Positions 32,435-44,020 are shown, counted from the first letter of the stretch. The stretch is 64,000 bases of DNA from Monoplex corrugatus (GCA_030674185.1 CM060312.1:35268862-35332861); one strand, 5' to 3'. The notes: generated from the letters alone by a model not told the origin. Made by a program: numbers and translations.

Positions 32435-33649
32435 CTGAAAATTTCCCAGGAAAAGTGTATTTATGGCGGAATGTTTATAATTATATTAGTATTATAATTG
32501 GGTGACCGGTGTGTTGAGAATTAAAGCCGGAAACTATGTTTATGGCAGGATGTTTATGTACTAGTATCATAATTTGGTGACAGGTCTGTTGAGAATTGAA
32601 GCGAAAATTGTAATTACTTATGAATCTTTATCACAATCATATTGCAATTTGATTTTTTTTCCACATAAACTACATACTGTTTGACATGAATTTTCTGTTT
32701 AAAATAACATTTACTTATCTGGCTTTTCCTTCTCTTTACAATGACAGTTACTAATCTGGCCTTTTCTTCTGTCTAAAGTAACAGTTAGGATTAGATATGA
32801 AATAAAAGATTCATTCCTTTCTCTCTCTCTCTCTCTCCCTCCCTCTCTGTCTCTCCCTCTCTCTCTCTCTCTTTTTAACACACACACGCGCGCGCGCGCG
32901 CGCACTCACACACGCACGCTAAACATCAGCAGCAGTCAAATCAGAGCAGCAGCAACATGTATTTGTGTATGGAGGGACTCTGTTTTGACAATACTCTCGA
33001 AAGGAATGCGATAGGCCGAAATATCCAAAAAGAAGTCTGCTCGTTATGTAAAGTAAGTGTTTCTGCATCTCCCCCCCCCCTCCCTCCTTCCCCCCTCCCT
33101 CTCTCTTCCTTTCTCTCTCTCTCTCTCTCTCTCTTGGTATCTGTCTCTTTCTCTCTCTCTGTCTGTAGGTCTCTCTCTCTCTCTGTCTGTCTTTCTGTCT
33201 CTGTCTGTCTCTTTTTTTCTGTCTGTCTGTCTGTCCCTCTCTCTCTCTTGATAAATATGTATTTCTGAGTTAAGTACAAGAGTCGAAATATCAAACGGAC
33301 TGTTTCTGGTCTACTATTCATTATGTACAAGAAAACCTACGAACAAGCGAACAACAATGCCATGGTCTGGACATACAGACTATTGTTTTATTTTCAAAAC
33401 TGTTAAATCATTCTGTGACACCCACAACTGGAACTTGCAGCGATCGTACTGAAGTGTCTTTGAAGGTGTTATAAGTATCACGTTCCTTAATCTTTACACA
33501 CTTTTCCTTCTTAATATTAATCAGTTTAACCAGACTTTATACCTCCTCTTCTATTTCATCGTTGTGATTTACAGAATCCTCATCATTACCACAATTATTA
33601 GGTTACATCTACAAACTACAAACGATAGCTCCCTTGTGTGTACAGATCT

Positions 33650-33722
<73 letters not shown>

Positions 33723-36700
33723 GCGCGCGCGCATACGTCTGCGTGTGTGCATGTGTGAGCGCGCGCGCGTGCACGATGTATGTGCGTGTGACTGTCAGTG
33801 TGTGCATGTGTGTGCATGCGTGTGTATGTGCGTGTGTGTGCGTGTTGTGTATGTGTGTGTATGTGTTTGGGTTGAGCGTATGTATGTTTCTCTGCGTGTG
33901 TATATAAATAAAAGCGTTTTATTTAAAAAAAATTAATAATAAAAAGAGCTGTACGTGTATCTGAACAAGCTGGATTTTAAAAATTTCAGATATTACCTTA
34001 TTACCTGAACATTTTTTTCCTTTTTTTTTCTCATTTCTTCTTTCCTTTCTTTTAATCTTACTTTTGTTGTTGTTGTTGTTGTTGTTTTGTTGTTTGTTCT
34101 GTTTGTTTGTTCAATAAAAATTATTAAAACAAATAGTTTAAACAGTGAAAAAAAAACAAACAAGCAAAATCCCCAAACAAAGAAACAGAGCAGCTACTCA
34201 CAGTGGGGCAGTTCATGACACTGGGATGACCCTGCATGTCACACTCATAGAACTTGCTCCTGTCAGAAGGATAGGGGAAATATAGTTGGCCTCGTGCAAT
34301 GTTTTCAGGCGGCATGGGTTGTTGATAGGGTACACGACCCCAGGCTGTTGACAAAGTAACAGATTTAATTATACAAATATAATAATAATAATAATAATTA
34401 CAATATTTATATAGCGCAAAATCTTGATAAAATCAAATCTAAGCGCTGAAACAGACACACACACACGCACGCACGCACACGCACCACGCACGCACGCCGC
34501 ATGCACACACACGCACTCACGCGCACACACACACAACACACACACACACACATACGCACACGGCCACAAATGGGGAGAAAGAATAAAAGCAATGGAAAAT
34601 TATAGAGAGCATATTATATACAATTATATATTGCAATGGGATTCCCCTCCGAGTGGAGACAGGCTGCAGAGGGAATTGAGTGAGGTCAGGATTTTATGCA
34701 GAGGAGAAAAGGTGAGTTTTGAGAGCGGACTTGAAGGAGACAAAAGTAGGTTGCTGACGGACTGAGAGAGGAAGTTTGTTCCAGGAGAGTGGACCAGAAA
34801 CAGAGAAGGCTCGTGGACCATAGGTATTGAACTTAGTGCGTGGAAAGCGAAAAGTCAGAGGATCGGAGGCAGAGCGGAGGGTACGTGAGGGAAGATAGAT
34901 CTCAAGTAGGCTTGACAGGTAATCGGGGGCTGCGTTATTGAGGCTTTTGCAGCACATGGTGTCTAGTTTGTAGTGTATGCGCTTTGATACAGGGAGCCAG
35001 TGAAGTTGTGCCAGGAGAGGAGATATGTGGTCAGCTTTTTTCTTTTTGAGTACAAGGCGTGCAGCATTGTTTTGAATGCGCTGTAGGATGTGAGTGGTGG
35101 AGGCAGGAAGATCGGACAGGAGTGAATTGCAATAGTCAATGCGAGATATTATGAAGGAGAGAACGAGTTTTGCAGTTGTTTCCACAGAGAGATACTTCCT
35201 GATCAGCCCTTATACGATGGAGGTGATAGTAGCAAGATCTGGCAGTTTGAGAAACAAAGTTGTTCATGGAGAGGGTAGAGTCAATGCAGACACTAAGGTT
35301 TTTAGCTGAATCAGAAATTGGGACTGATGTGTTACATAATGGGAGAGAAAGAGGAGGCAGCTGAGAAAGTTTCTGACGGGTGCCAATGAGGATAGCTTCT
35401 GTCTTGTCATCATTTAGCTGAAGTTTGTTGTATGTCATCCAATTTTTAATGTCCGAGTAACACTCAGTGGTGCGAGTCAGGAGGCGCTGTATATTGTCAG
35501 GTGAGTCACTGTCTGAAGTTGGGTGTCATCAGCATAGAAGTGGTGTTTTATAGAGTGGGAGTTGATGATGGTGGACAGGGGGGAGGTGTAAAGAGTGAAA
35601 AGAACAGGGCCAAGGACAGATCCTTGTGGAACACCACAGGTCAGGTATGCAGGTTGAGAGTAAGTGCCATTGATGAGAACAGTTTGTTTTCTGTTTGATA
35701 GATATGAAGTGAACCAGGAGAGAGCAATGTCAGAGATGCCAAAAGTATGATGAAGTCTAGAAAGCAGAATACCATGATGAATGGTATCAAAGGCTGCAGA
35801 CAGATCAAGGAGTGTGAGGAGAGAGACTTTGCCAGTATCAGCTGCAAGGAGGAGATTGTTGAGAATGTGTAGCAAGGCAGTTTCAGTGCTATGGCACTGG
35901 CGATAGGCTGACTGGAAAGGATTGAGGAGATTGTTGGCAGACAGGTGAGAGTTCAGTTGGTTGAGGACAACTTTTTCAAGCAGTTTTGACAAGAAAGATA
36001 TTAGAGATAGGCCGGTAATTTTTCAGTTCATTTGGGTCTAAATTGTATTTCTTGAGGAGAGGGTGAACAATAGCAGACTTGAAAGAATCTGGGACAGTTC
36101 CAGTTTGGAGAGAAGTGTTGATGATGTCAGTGATGAATGGGAGGAGCGTAGGGAGACAGTCAGAGTAGAGAGAACCAGGAAGAGGATCCAGTTCGCAGGT
36201 TTTGAACGACATGGATCTGATTGTGTTGAGAATTTCTTTTGTGAGACTGGGGTAAAAGTAATAAGAGGTGTGCCAGAGAAGGAAGGGTCAGGTGGGCATG
36301 GTTGACAGGGTGTCCTGTCAAGCCTGTCACGAAGAGTTTGTATTTTGGTGGTGAAATACTTGGAGAATACAGATGGGAGTTCTTCATTTGTGTGTTTTGT
36401 TGGGAGAGGTAAATCTTTTCGTGTACCAAGGAGATGATTCATGGTTGTAAAGAGTTCTTTTGAAGAAGAGGCATTCGGGATTTTGGTTTGGAAATAGCTT
36501 GTTTTTGCAGATGCAATGAGAGTGGATACTTTTGTTTTAGAGGCTTGGAAAAGTTGCCTATGTACAGTGAGTTTGGATTTGCGCCAGCGGCGCTCTGCTC
36601 TGCGGCGGGCACGTTTTGCACAGGCAATCTCATGAGTGAGCCAGGGGGTAGGGGGGCGGTCAGGTAAAAGACGGGTTGTGGCTGGAGCATGAGTGTCCAG

Positions 36701-37669
36701 AAGATGGTGGAGAGTAGTATAGAATTCATCGGCAAGGTTATGTGACTTTTCAGAAAGGAGACGGAAGGCATCAGATGAAAATGTGGAGAGGTCGATAGAT
36801 TTGAGATTGCGTCGAGTCACTGTGCGCATGGTACGGGAAGGAGGAGGAATGTCAAGAGAACAGAGAATTGCAGAGTGGTCAGATGGAAGGGCTGAAGTTA
36901 GACGGGTAGAAAGAACTAAGCAGTTGTCAGTAGCTGAATTGTGGTGATCACGAGAAATGATCCAGTCAAGAATGTGACCTTTTTGATGGGTTGGTTCAGA
37001 AATGTGTTGATCATATTGTGATTGGACAGAGAGTTGATGATATGTCTTGTGTCATGACGGTGAGTTTTGTCATAGTGGACATTGATGTCACCTAGAATGA
37101 TGAGATTTCCAGGTAAGAGGCAGTAGTAATCAATAAGTTGATCAAAGTCAGAGAGAAATATGGATGTGGTGAGGTTGTTGGCAGAGCTAGGTGGAGGTCG
37201 ATAGACACAGGAGAAGGTGATGGGGTGAGGGGTGGATTGGAAGGATACTTCAACGTGCTCGAAAGAAGGATGGGAGAAAGGCAGAGACTGCGAGAAAGAC
37301 AGGCGGGAATGGAGTGAGTCGTTGTAGAGGATGGCGATACCACCACCTCGGATGAGCGATGGAAAGAAGCAAGCCTGTAACCACTCGGAGTGAGACTCGC
37401 ATGTATAGGTTCATGACCAAGGGGGTTAAGCCATGTTTCGGTGATAAAAGCAATATATATATATATATATAAATATATATATGACCTCCTCCCACCTCTC
37501 TCATACACACTTACATAACAGAACACATCAACACACACACATACACAGACAGAGAGAGAGAGAGAGAGAGAGAAGAGAGAAAAAGATAGTGATGGAAAGA
37601 GAGACTAGATAGGGAGGGGGAAAGAGAGGAATGAAGGGAAAGCGGAGAGATACAGATAGAGAGAGGGAG

Positions 37670-37751
<82 letters not shown>

Positions 37752-40700
37752 CACACTCACGCACGCACGCAGCAAACACACACCACACACACACACACAC
37801 CACACACAACACAACACAACACAACACAACACACACAGATACAGGGTAGCACAAATATGTGTGCACGGCATATGTACATATAAGTATATATAAATCGTGA
37901 TGAATCAGACGTGAAAAGCAAAACTCCCCCCTACCCCCACCCCTACCCCTACCCCAACGTTTGCAATGGTTTCTGTTAGGATTTGGAGTATATGTCATAC
38001 GTTTTGTCCAGTCCTATATGTACGTTTTTGATCATTCTTTGACTGCCTAAGGCAAAGGAGAAGATTATCCAATAACCTGAGGTCGTGGGGGCGAGTCGGT
38101 GGGTAGATGTGTGATTTGCTTATGACTCCAACTGTTATTGATGTGCACAGTGTAGAACTGAAAATTGCAGACTATTTGAATGATATCACCTTAAGTGATT
38201 TTGCAGTCATCGACCCAGTGGATGGAGGAATTATGTTTCGACTTCAAGTAACTGAAGGAATTATGTTTAGACTTCAAACAAGTGAAAGTAAAGTTATTCC
38301 AACTTTCATCTTAACTGAAAATGTTACCAACAAATGACTATCAATTAACAGCAGGAAGAGAGTTCTTGAATGTTAAATAGAACCGATAATATTATACGGC
38401 TGTGAGGCGTGGACAGTCAACAAGCAAAGCCAGAACAAGATTGAGGCAGCCGAGATGTGGTTTCTAAGAAGAATGTTGAGAGTTCCATGGACAGCAAGGA
38501 AAACAAACGAGACAGTCTTGATGGAGGCAGACACAAGAAGATCATTCGTAGGGAAGATTAGGAAAAGACAGGCAACATTTATAGGCCATTTTATGAGGAA
38601 AGGGGAATTAGAGCACTTGGTCACGACGGGAAAGCTGGAGGGAAAGACAGCGCCAAAAAATATTGGACGGACTTGCAGGGTGGCTGAAGACAGAGAGGGT
38701 GGAAGATGTGCTTGCGGCAACAAGGGGCAGATACATATGGAGGGCCATGATCCCTAATGCCATGTGGCAGGGCACTTGATGATGATGATAAAAGCCAGCG
38801 TGCTTACTGTTGTGACGGGTGGCTGTATGGTGACAGGTGGACGGGTGTGACAGGTCGACGGGTGGTGACAGGTCGACGGGTGGTGATAGGGTCCAAAGTC
38901 AAAGGGAGGAATGTGATCGGTTGTTGGGCGGGCTGGCAACTGGTTGTCAGCGCCTGAAACTCTGAAATAAAGGCGTGAAACTGTACATCTGTGTGGTCAA
39001 CAAGATTAGTCTATTATCATGATGTTAAAAAAGACGAAGATTTTTTTTCTGTAATTCTAAAATCGCATGAGAGTAAGGGACATGGTAGAAGCCTATACTT
39101 TCTCTGAACTAATATTATAAGAAATGTGCATCTCTTCTTCCTCGCTGCCTTACCTTCAACGACCCTTAAAATGGTCAGTACTTATTCAGAGCTGCGTGGA
39201 CTGGAGGACACGCCCAGTTTTCTCGAGCCAGACTCAAATTTACTCAGTTAGGTTGGTACCCCTGCTGGGATGCCAGGGGCTCTTTCAGTACAAATAGTAT
39301 TCCCACCTTCCCTTCTGGAAATTCTGTGCTAGAAAATTTCCTCTTTTATGTCACTGTTTTTGTTTCTTTCTTCCTCCTTTGCTTTCTGTCATTTCTTACT
39401 ATCATTTTCTGCCTTGCTGGTCATTCACCTGTATGTGTTCAATAAAGTCTGACGTACTTTCTCTTAGGATGATAATTGGGTAATGTATACGTGCATTTTT
39501 GGCTCTAGGGAAATGAAATATGCGAAAGCAATTTTAGGTAATTTAGGCCTGTTTTATATATATTTTAGTGTCCTTAGTTATGTTAAAATTTGTATTCAGG
39601 TATGTTTTTTAAAATCCCCTGTGCGATAAATTGGACGGAGTGGTCAATGCCAGGGGCATCTCCTTAGATTATGTGCGCCAATGCGTGGATGTGTGTATTT
39701 AATCTTCTTTTCTTTTTTTTTCCTGTTGAAGTATTGAGTCTTTTTGAAACGGTTATGGCCCTGACATGGCTCTACGCAGTCGGTTGGGCTTTGAACAAAA
39801 CAGTATATGAGTCATATTGGTAAACAGGAGCGATGCATCTAAGCCAAACACACTTCCATATGGAAGCATAAACAAACAACAAACAAAAACAACAAAAACA
39901 AACAAAATAACTGCCAAGCAAATAGTGCATACTTGACGGCTAGTTTCAGCCCAGTGTTTACTCGTAATTACCATGGCATCAAGATCAGAGCGATCTCTGA
40001 AGCATTTCAGTGCAAAAAAAAGAGAGCTTTGTGAGAAAACTTCAGGGGAACAGACTGGTGGACAGAAAATAACAGAATCGTTGCAGAAAATCGAGAGTCA
40101 AGACTACAGACACATATAGAGAGTGTACATATGTGCTTGACTCTCTCTAAACAAAACAATAATACAGGGGCGGGTGGGGAGGTCGCAAAACCGTTAATAT
40201 AGGCCTACTTGTGTTAACATTTAAGTTAGGAAAGTATAGGCCTATTTTACTTCCTCTAGATAACAGGCCGTATAAATGCTCACCTTCTCCGAGGGGACAC
40301 TGTATGATGTACATGCGGTTATAGATGTCGCACTGTAGGAATTTGGTACGGTCGCTGGGGTGGGGGAAAAACGTCTGGCCCCGGGGATTGTTGCTGCATA
40401 CATTGGGTACATTCTGAAAGGCACCTGTGTGATAATGAATACAATGAGCCTAGCAATCATTCCAGCTATTAACAGTTAATTCAAAATGACAATTGGCCAG
40501 TCAATTGATCAACTGATTAAAAATCATTCTGAAAAAAATATCGTTTATCAGTCAATCAGCCAATCAACCAACTAGACAACCAAGCCATCCACCCTCTGTC
40601 CATCAATCCATCCATCCGTCAGTTGGTTGGTCAGTCAGTAGTTAATCAACCCACCAGACAGCCAATCAACGAAATAACCAATCAAACCGTTCCAAAACAA

Positions 40701-41305
40701 TCAATAAATTCGATTAGCAATTAATTAATGAATCAGTGACAGGGATAATCGATCGATTATTGATCTACCTATCAGCTGGGTTGTTACTGTTGTCACATTT
40801 TGAGATGAATCGCTTTGGCGTCAATCAATCAACCAATTAATCAATCAAGTAATCAATCAACCAATCAATTAATTAATCAATCAAGTAATCAATCAACCAA
40901 TCAATTAATCTGTCAATTAATCGATCGATCGATCAGAAACACAGACAGAAAGACAGACAGATAGAATGGGAAGGGAGACAAAAGAAAAAAGATGATTTTG
41001 TGGGTGGATTTATGGATGAACAAATTTATACATAACACAGATAAGCAGACACAACGGCAGAAACAATTTAGACCACTTACTGAGGCACCCAGCCTGGCGT
41101 CTCTCTGAAAAAGAAAAAGAAGAGAAAAACAATGCATTATCTAATAGTATCCTATAGACAGATATACGCACACACAGACACTAGACACAAACACAAAAAC
41201 ATACACAGACAAAGACACAGACAACACAGAACAGACACACCAGAGACACTACCACTCCTCTCTCTCTCCTACACTCACTCTCTCTCACACCTCACCACAC
41301 CAACA

Positions 41306-41343
<38 letters not shown>

Positions 41344-41368
41344 CACACACACACACACACACACACAC

Positions 41369-41405
<37 letters not shown>

Positions 41406-42489
41406 CACTCACATTATTGTTTTGCTCACGTCAGAAAATACAACTTTAGCAAAACTTTGAACCTAACTTCTCATGTCAGTCAAGTGTTGTCGATTTCGTT
41501 CTAAGATATTATCATCTTCATCGACATCATGACCTATCGTCACCGTCATCTCAAACGACGACGACGACGACGATGATGGTGATGATGATGATCTGCAAAT
41601 TCTGACTGGCTGTCCTTTTTTTTTTTTTTTTTTTTTTTTTATTTGTCAGTAAATTTTGTTTCCCAGTGAGTTTATTTTATACAATAATTATACGTGTATG
41701 TATATCCAACCATACAACCGACTGTACTTGCTTCTTTTGTCGTTTATCGTTTTCCTTGCTTTCGAAACAGTCTGGTTTTGCCTTTTGAAAAAATCTTAGT
41801 CCTTGCTGATTAAAATTTCTAGATTTTACTGTCACATGATAATGTTTTATGCTGTTTATAAAGCGATTAAGCAAACAAGCAACACACCAATTCCTCAAAC
41901 AAACAAACAAAGAAACAAACAAACACCAGTCGACGTGTTGTAGTGGTTAGCGCAACGACTACCGACTGAAAGGTTGTGGGTTCGAATCCCCATCAGTCCC
42001 TTCAGAAATCATTGTGAGATTTTTCGGCTCTAACCCAGAGTGCTACAGGCTCATTGGGAAGACTGAAACCCCAAGTCGAGTCTCATCCACTTCACGGATG
42101 CGTAATTGAGGGTGTTGCTCAAATCTTCTGACCAACACCGCGGGTGTCTGTATCTCTCGGGCCTGATTGACGCTAGGATATATTATGATAGTAAGAGTAG
42201 AGTACGCCTTGTCAGGCAATCTCAATCCGGGATGGAACTCCGTAGCATCATGATTATCATTCTCATCGACATCATCATTGCACATTGTAAAAATGTGCCA
42301 GCTTCTGTGGCCATTAAGGTGGCATGGAAAATGGGACCAAAAAAGAAAAAAATGGTGAACACAAAGGTTACCTTCCTGAATGGGATGATTCTATAAAACA
42401 AATAAACAAACAAACACTCACAAACCTTGAGAGGGAGCAGCGAGAACCAGGCCCAAAACAGCACAAAGTCCAAACACAGTTCTCAACAT
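32135..42489 (-). CDS. Secreted CBM14-like chitin-binding protein, five exons
   Basis: Model: complement(join(32135..32434, 34202..34344, 40284..40413, 41081..41100, 42426..42489)), 218 residues. An alternative exon 2/3 pair (41081..41104 and 40284..40424) is also in frame and gives 223. Residues 1-18 form a signal peptide with an A-A-P cleavage region. Three peritrophin-type units follow, each with a [FY]FP[HY]xxDxxK[FY]xxCD core (C56, C106, C182). Unit 3 (159-206) has C159, C182, C193 and C206. Relative to six-cysteine CBM14 domains, the second and sixth Cys are absent in all units. These form one disulfide in the family, so the loss is coherent. Unit 1 lacks its last Cys and unit 2 its first. 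The product is expected to be secreted and to bind chitin, for instance in a peritrophic or shell matrix; which one cannot be told. Confidence 0.85.
32815..33260. repeat. (CT)n-rich patches in intron 4
   Basis: TCTC runs at 32818-32872 and about 33105-33250, with GTCTGTCT units, and CGCGCGCGCG at about 32887-32902. Confidence 0.9.
33652..33905. repeat. (TG)n microsatellite with GC-alternating and imperfect part
   Basis: Pure TG to about 33720, then CGCGCGCGC and TGTGCATGTG-type sequence. Confidence 0.95.
34202..34344 (-). CDS. Chitin-binding gene exon 4: second CBM14 half-domain
   Basis: Acceptor TTGTCAACAG|CCTGG, donor CCCACT|GTGAGT. Encodes 48 residues including ARGQLYFPYPSDRSKFYECD and VMNCPT. 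It enters in phase 1 and leaves in phase 0. No Cys precedes the FP motif, unlike unit 3. Confidence 0.88.
34375..37480 (-). mobile_element. Nearly full ORF2 of an L2/CR1-like LINE, in intron 3 of the chitin-binding gene
   Basis: On the - strand, AFITETWLNPLGHEP (about 37450) and NLIILGDINVHYD (about 37100) with a SDHSAIL block (about 36880) give an APE-type endonuclease. ELKNYRPISNI (about 36015), LLDLSAAFDTIHH (motif A, about 35800), TCGVPQGSVLGPVLF (motif B, about 35635) and YADDTQL (motif C, about 35535) give the reverse transcriptase. NNAARLVLKKKKADHI, LHWLPV and SFKSALKTHLF close the C-terminus at about 34700. The 3' end is GCGCTATATAAATATTGTAA followed by (ATT)n at 34379-34402. A few frameshifts and stops break it, so it is probably inactive, but it is the youngest-looking LINE in the window. 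Same orientation as the host gene. Confidence 0.85.
37455..37850. repeat. Microsatellite cluster ((AT)n, (GA)n, (AC)n, (CAACA)n)
   Basis: (AT)n at 37453-37482, (GA)n at 37551-37573, (AC)n at 37672-37745 and about 37770-37840 with ACCAC breaks and ACAAC units. This borders the 5' end of the LINE. Confidence 0.93.
37926..37955 (-). other. G-quadruplex-type sequence
   Basis: On the - strand, five runs of four to six G (37955-37952, 49-46, 43-40, 38-34, 31-26) are separated by only one or two bases. This is the strand of the chitin-binding gene, so the motif would occur in its pre-mRNA (intron 3). Confidence 0.85.
38330..38790 (+). mobile_element. RTE-like LINE 3' end in intron 3 of the chitin-binding gene
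   Basis: IEPIILYGCEAWTVNKQS (about 38379), MWFLRRMLRVPW (about 38455), [20 protein letters not shown] and a short GATGATGATGATAA tail. It is highly similar to 20345-20640 and has one disruption in the first block. It is antisense to the host gene. Confidence 0.83.
38811..38890. repeat. Short tandem repeat, 17-20 bp units
   Basis: Four to five units of the type GACAGGTCGACGGGTGGT. Confidence 0.85.
39275..39793 (+). repeat. Dispersed repeat family A, copy 2
   Basis: Shares GGGCTCTTTCAGTA, TTCTGTGCTAGAAA, CTTTGCTTTCTGTCATTTCT, GTGCGATAAATTGGACGGAG and the CTCTACGCAGTCGG end with copies 1 and 3. It begins about 70 bp further 5' than copy 1 and so helps to define the left end. It lies in intron 3 of the chitin-binding gene. 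Confidence 0.85.
40284..40413 (-). CDS. Chitin-binding gene exon 3: first CBM14 half-domain
   Basis: Acceptor TGCCTTTCAG|AATGTA (or the alternative 11 nt upstream, CACACAG|GTGCC), donor GGAGAAG|GTGAGC. Encodes NVPNVCSNNPRGQTFFPH, then a DRTKFLQCD core and YIIQCPLGE. The exon ends where the domain's last Cys segment should start. Confidence 0.85.
40480..40935. repeat. (AATC)-rich imperfect repeat in intron 2
   Basis: AATCAATCAACCAATCAATT-type sequence with interruptions. It resembles 31500-31925. Confidence 0.85.
41081..41104 (-). CDS. Chitin-binding gene exon 2: micro-exon
   Basis: A strong pyrimidine tract ends TTTTTCAG|AGAG|ACGCC, and the donor is GCCTCA|GTAAGT. Use of the first AG gives 24 nt (joins in frame to exon 3 starting at 40424). 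Use of the AG four bases later gives 20 nt, DARLGAS (joins in frame to exon 3 starting at 40413). The sequence alone does not decide between them. Confidence 0.65.
41300..41405. repeat. (AC)n microsatellite in intron 1 of the chitin-binding gene
   Basis: AC tract with ACAACAC and ACCCCAC interruptions. A T homopolymer of about 25 follows at 41617-41641. Confidence 0.95.
41933..42396 (+). mobile_element. tRNA-derived SINE, near full length
   Basis: The head carries a pol III A-box-like TAGTGGTTAGCGCAACGA (41941) and a perfect B box GGTTCGAATCC (41980). The body, from GGGTGTTGCTCAAATCTTCT at 42109, matches 50391-50707. The 3' end is GATGATTCTATAAAA. An AACAAACAAACAC stretch on both sides may be a target duplication, but it is low-complexity. 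It lies antisense in intron 1 of the chitin-binding gene, ending about 25 bp from exon 1. Confidence 0.8.
42426..42489 (-). CDS. Chitin-binding gene exon 1: signal peptide
   Basis: ATG at 42489-42487 begins MLRTVFGLCAVLGLVLA, a compact signal peptide. The donor is CTCAAG|GTTTGTGAG. The exon ends one base into codon 22. It lies about 25 bp from the 3' end of a SINE in intron 1. Confidence 0.8.
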
Positions 42490-43507
42490 TTTTGGCGTCG
42501 TATTTTAATTAACCCACAGCAAAAAAGTCTATGCGTCAATACTGAAACCAGTGAGAGTGACTTTTTTTTTTAACCAAAGAAGTTATATTACAGATTCCCG
42601 AAAACCTGTTCGACCAGATTCAGCGTTAGATGAGACTGGATCTACTAGCATAAATTATCGGATTTTGGGCCTGCAAATTGTCGTCGATCAGGAAATTGGT
42701 CCACTTGGCATTGCTTGTGACCACTCACGAACACGACCTGTAGCTATCCCTATTTATTCAACACTTAATCTCAGCAACGAAACCCCGAGGAGGTTAAAAC
42801 TGCGTCTGCTTCGGATCACGATGAAACCGTGGTTACTCGGGAACAAATTTATATGTAGGCCATATACAGCCCCTCCCAGCCTCTCTCTTCTTTCTCCCTC
42901 CCCCCCCCCCCTCCTTTCTTATCAGAATAACAAAGAGGGGTGTTGAGGGAGTGTCCGGAGGGTGTTCGTTAGTCACACGATCCCCAGATCTGCCCGTCTA
43001 TCTTCCAAGCTGTTTCTTGTATCTCGTTTCTTTCGGGTGGGTACACTACTGGGGTAGTGTTTTCGTTTGAATGTTTTTACACACTATTTATTGCAAAAGA
43101 CATCCCACATATCTTGATGTAAAGGCTGACAGTCCGTGACAGAGAAGGCCGAGAAACAAATTTTACTGCATGAAAATCTGATTTTAATACTTGAACATAT
43201 TCCGATTTCAGATCAACCCTCAGCTTAAAAAAAAAGAAAAAAGAAAAGATTTAACAAGAGCTCATACAAATGCAAGTTTGAAAGTCTCTGGCATGTTTCC
43301 AAGAGTGCAGTCATTTACGATCGTGTTCAATTCTTGTATCAATGTCGGGCAAATTAGTTTTAGAAGGCACATGTTTACTAATGAGCTTATTTGGTTTGAT
43401 GTTTGCAAGGTTGGTTGGTTAGTTGGTAGTTGGTTGGTGAGTTGGTTCGTTCGTTAGTCAGTTAGTCAATTGGTTGATTGGTGTTAGCTGTTGTGATTAA
43501 TTGCGTT
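42490..43507. other. Region upstream of the chitin-binding gene
   Basis: No other gene recognised. On the - strand a candidate TATA-like ATATAAATTT occurs at 42854-42845, and a possible 3' splice site (GGTTTCAG) lies near 42548, which would allow a 5' UTR intron. Both are weak. A C run is at 42900-42910 and GTTG-rich sequence at about 43408-43480. Confidence 0.3.
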
Positions 43508-43533
43508 GGTTGTGTGTGTGTGTGTGTGTGTGT

Positions 43534-43600
<67 letters not shown>

Positions 43601-43648
43601 CGTTCGTCTTTAATTTAACGTCTTTTCACTATAAGTGATATTAGACGG

Positions 43649-43733
<85 letters not shown>

Positions 43734-43735
43734 TG
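43508..43735. repeat. Two (TG)n tracts around a shared LINE-tail-like segment
   Basis: TG tracts at 43508-43600 and 43649-43735 flank 43601-43648. That segment is nearly identical to 59006-59053 (TTTAACGTCTTTTCACTATA continuing AGTGATATTAGACGG), the 3' end of the I-like LINE. It is probably a very short 3' LINE remnant. Confidence 0.8.
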
Positions 43736-43951
43736 TGTTGTGTTTGTTTGTTTGCAGAACATCCACATTATAACACTAACTCCCTTTCACATCCCCGAGG
43801 CGAGAAGCACCGAAAACGTCAAAGTTTGCCCAAACAACAAACACGTTACACCGCCATTACACCGCCACACCTACATGTACACCCATTCTTCCATCTACCC
43901 AGACCCCTGTATAGCCTTTTCTGCCTTCTTTTTCTCTTTCTCTTTGCGAAT

Positions 43952-44020
43952 ATCGGTAGCTCAGTTAGCAGAGCGTTCCGTTCACATGCGAATGGTTAGA
44001 AGCTCGAAATCGTGATACTC
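43952..44020 (+). mobile_element. tRNA-like SINE head (degenerate)
   Basis: GGTAGCTCAGTTAGCAGAGC is an A box, followed by TTCACATGCGAATGGTTAGA and a damaged B box (AGCTCGAAATC). It shares the middle part with 46148-46222. It cannot form an acceptor stem, so it is not a tRNA gene. Confidence 0.55.

Noticed and set aside
35501..36305. + strand frames opposite the L2/CR1-like LINE
   Set aside because: Shadows of the LINE ORF2 on the - strand.
41933..42005. True tRNA gene
   Set aside because: A and B boxes are present but the acceptor stem does not pair and the sequence continues into a SINE body shared with 50389-50707.
43952..44020. tRNA gene
   Set aside because: The B box is damaged and no cloverleaf closes. 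It shares its centre with another SINE head at 46148-46222.
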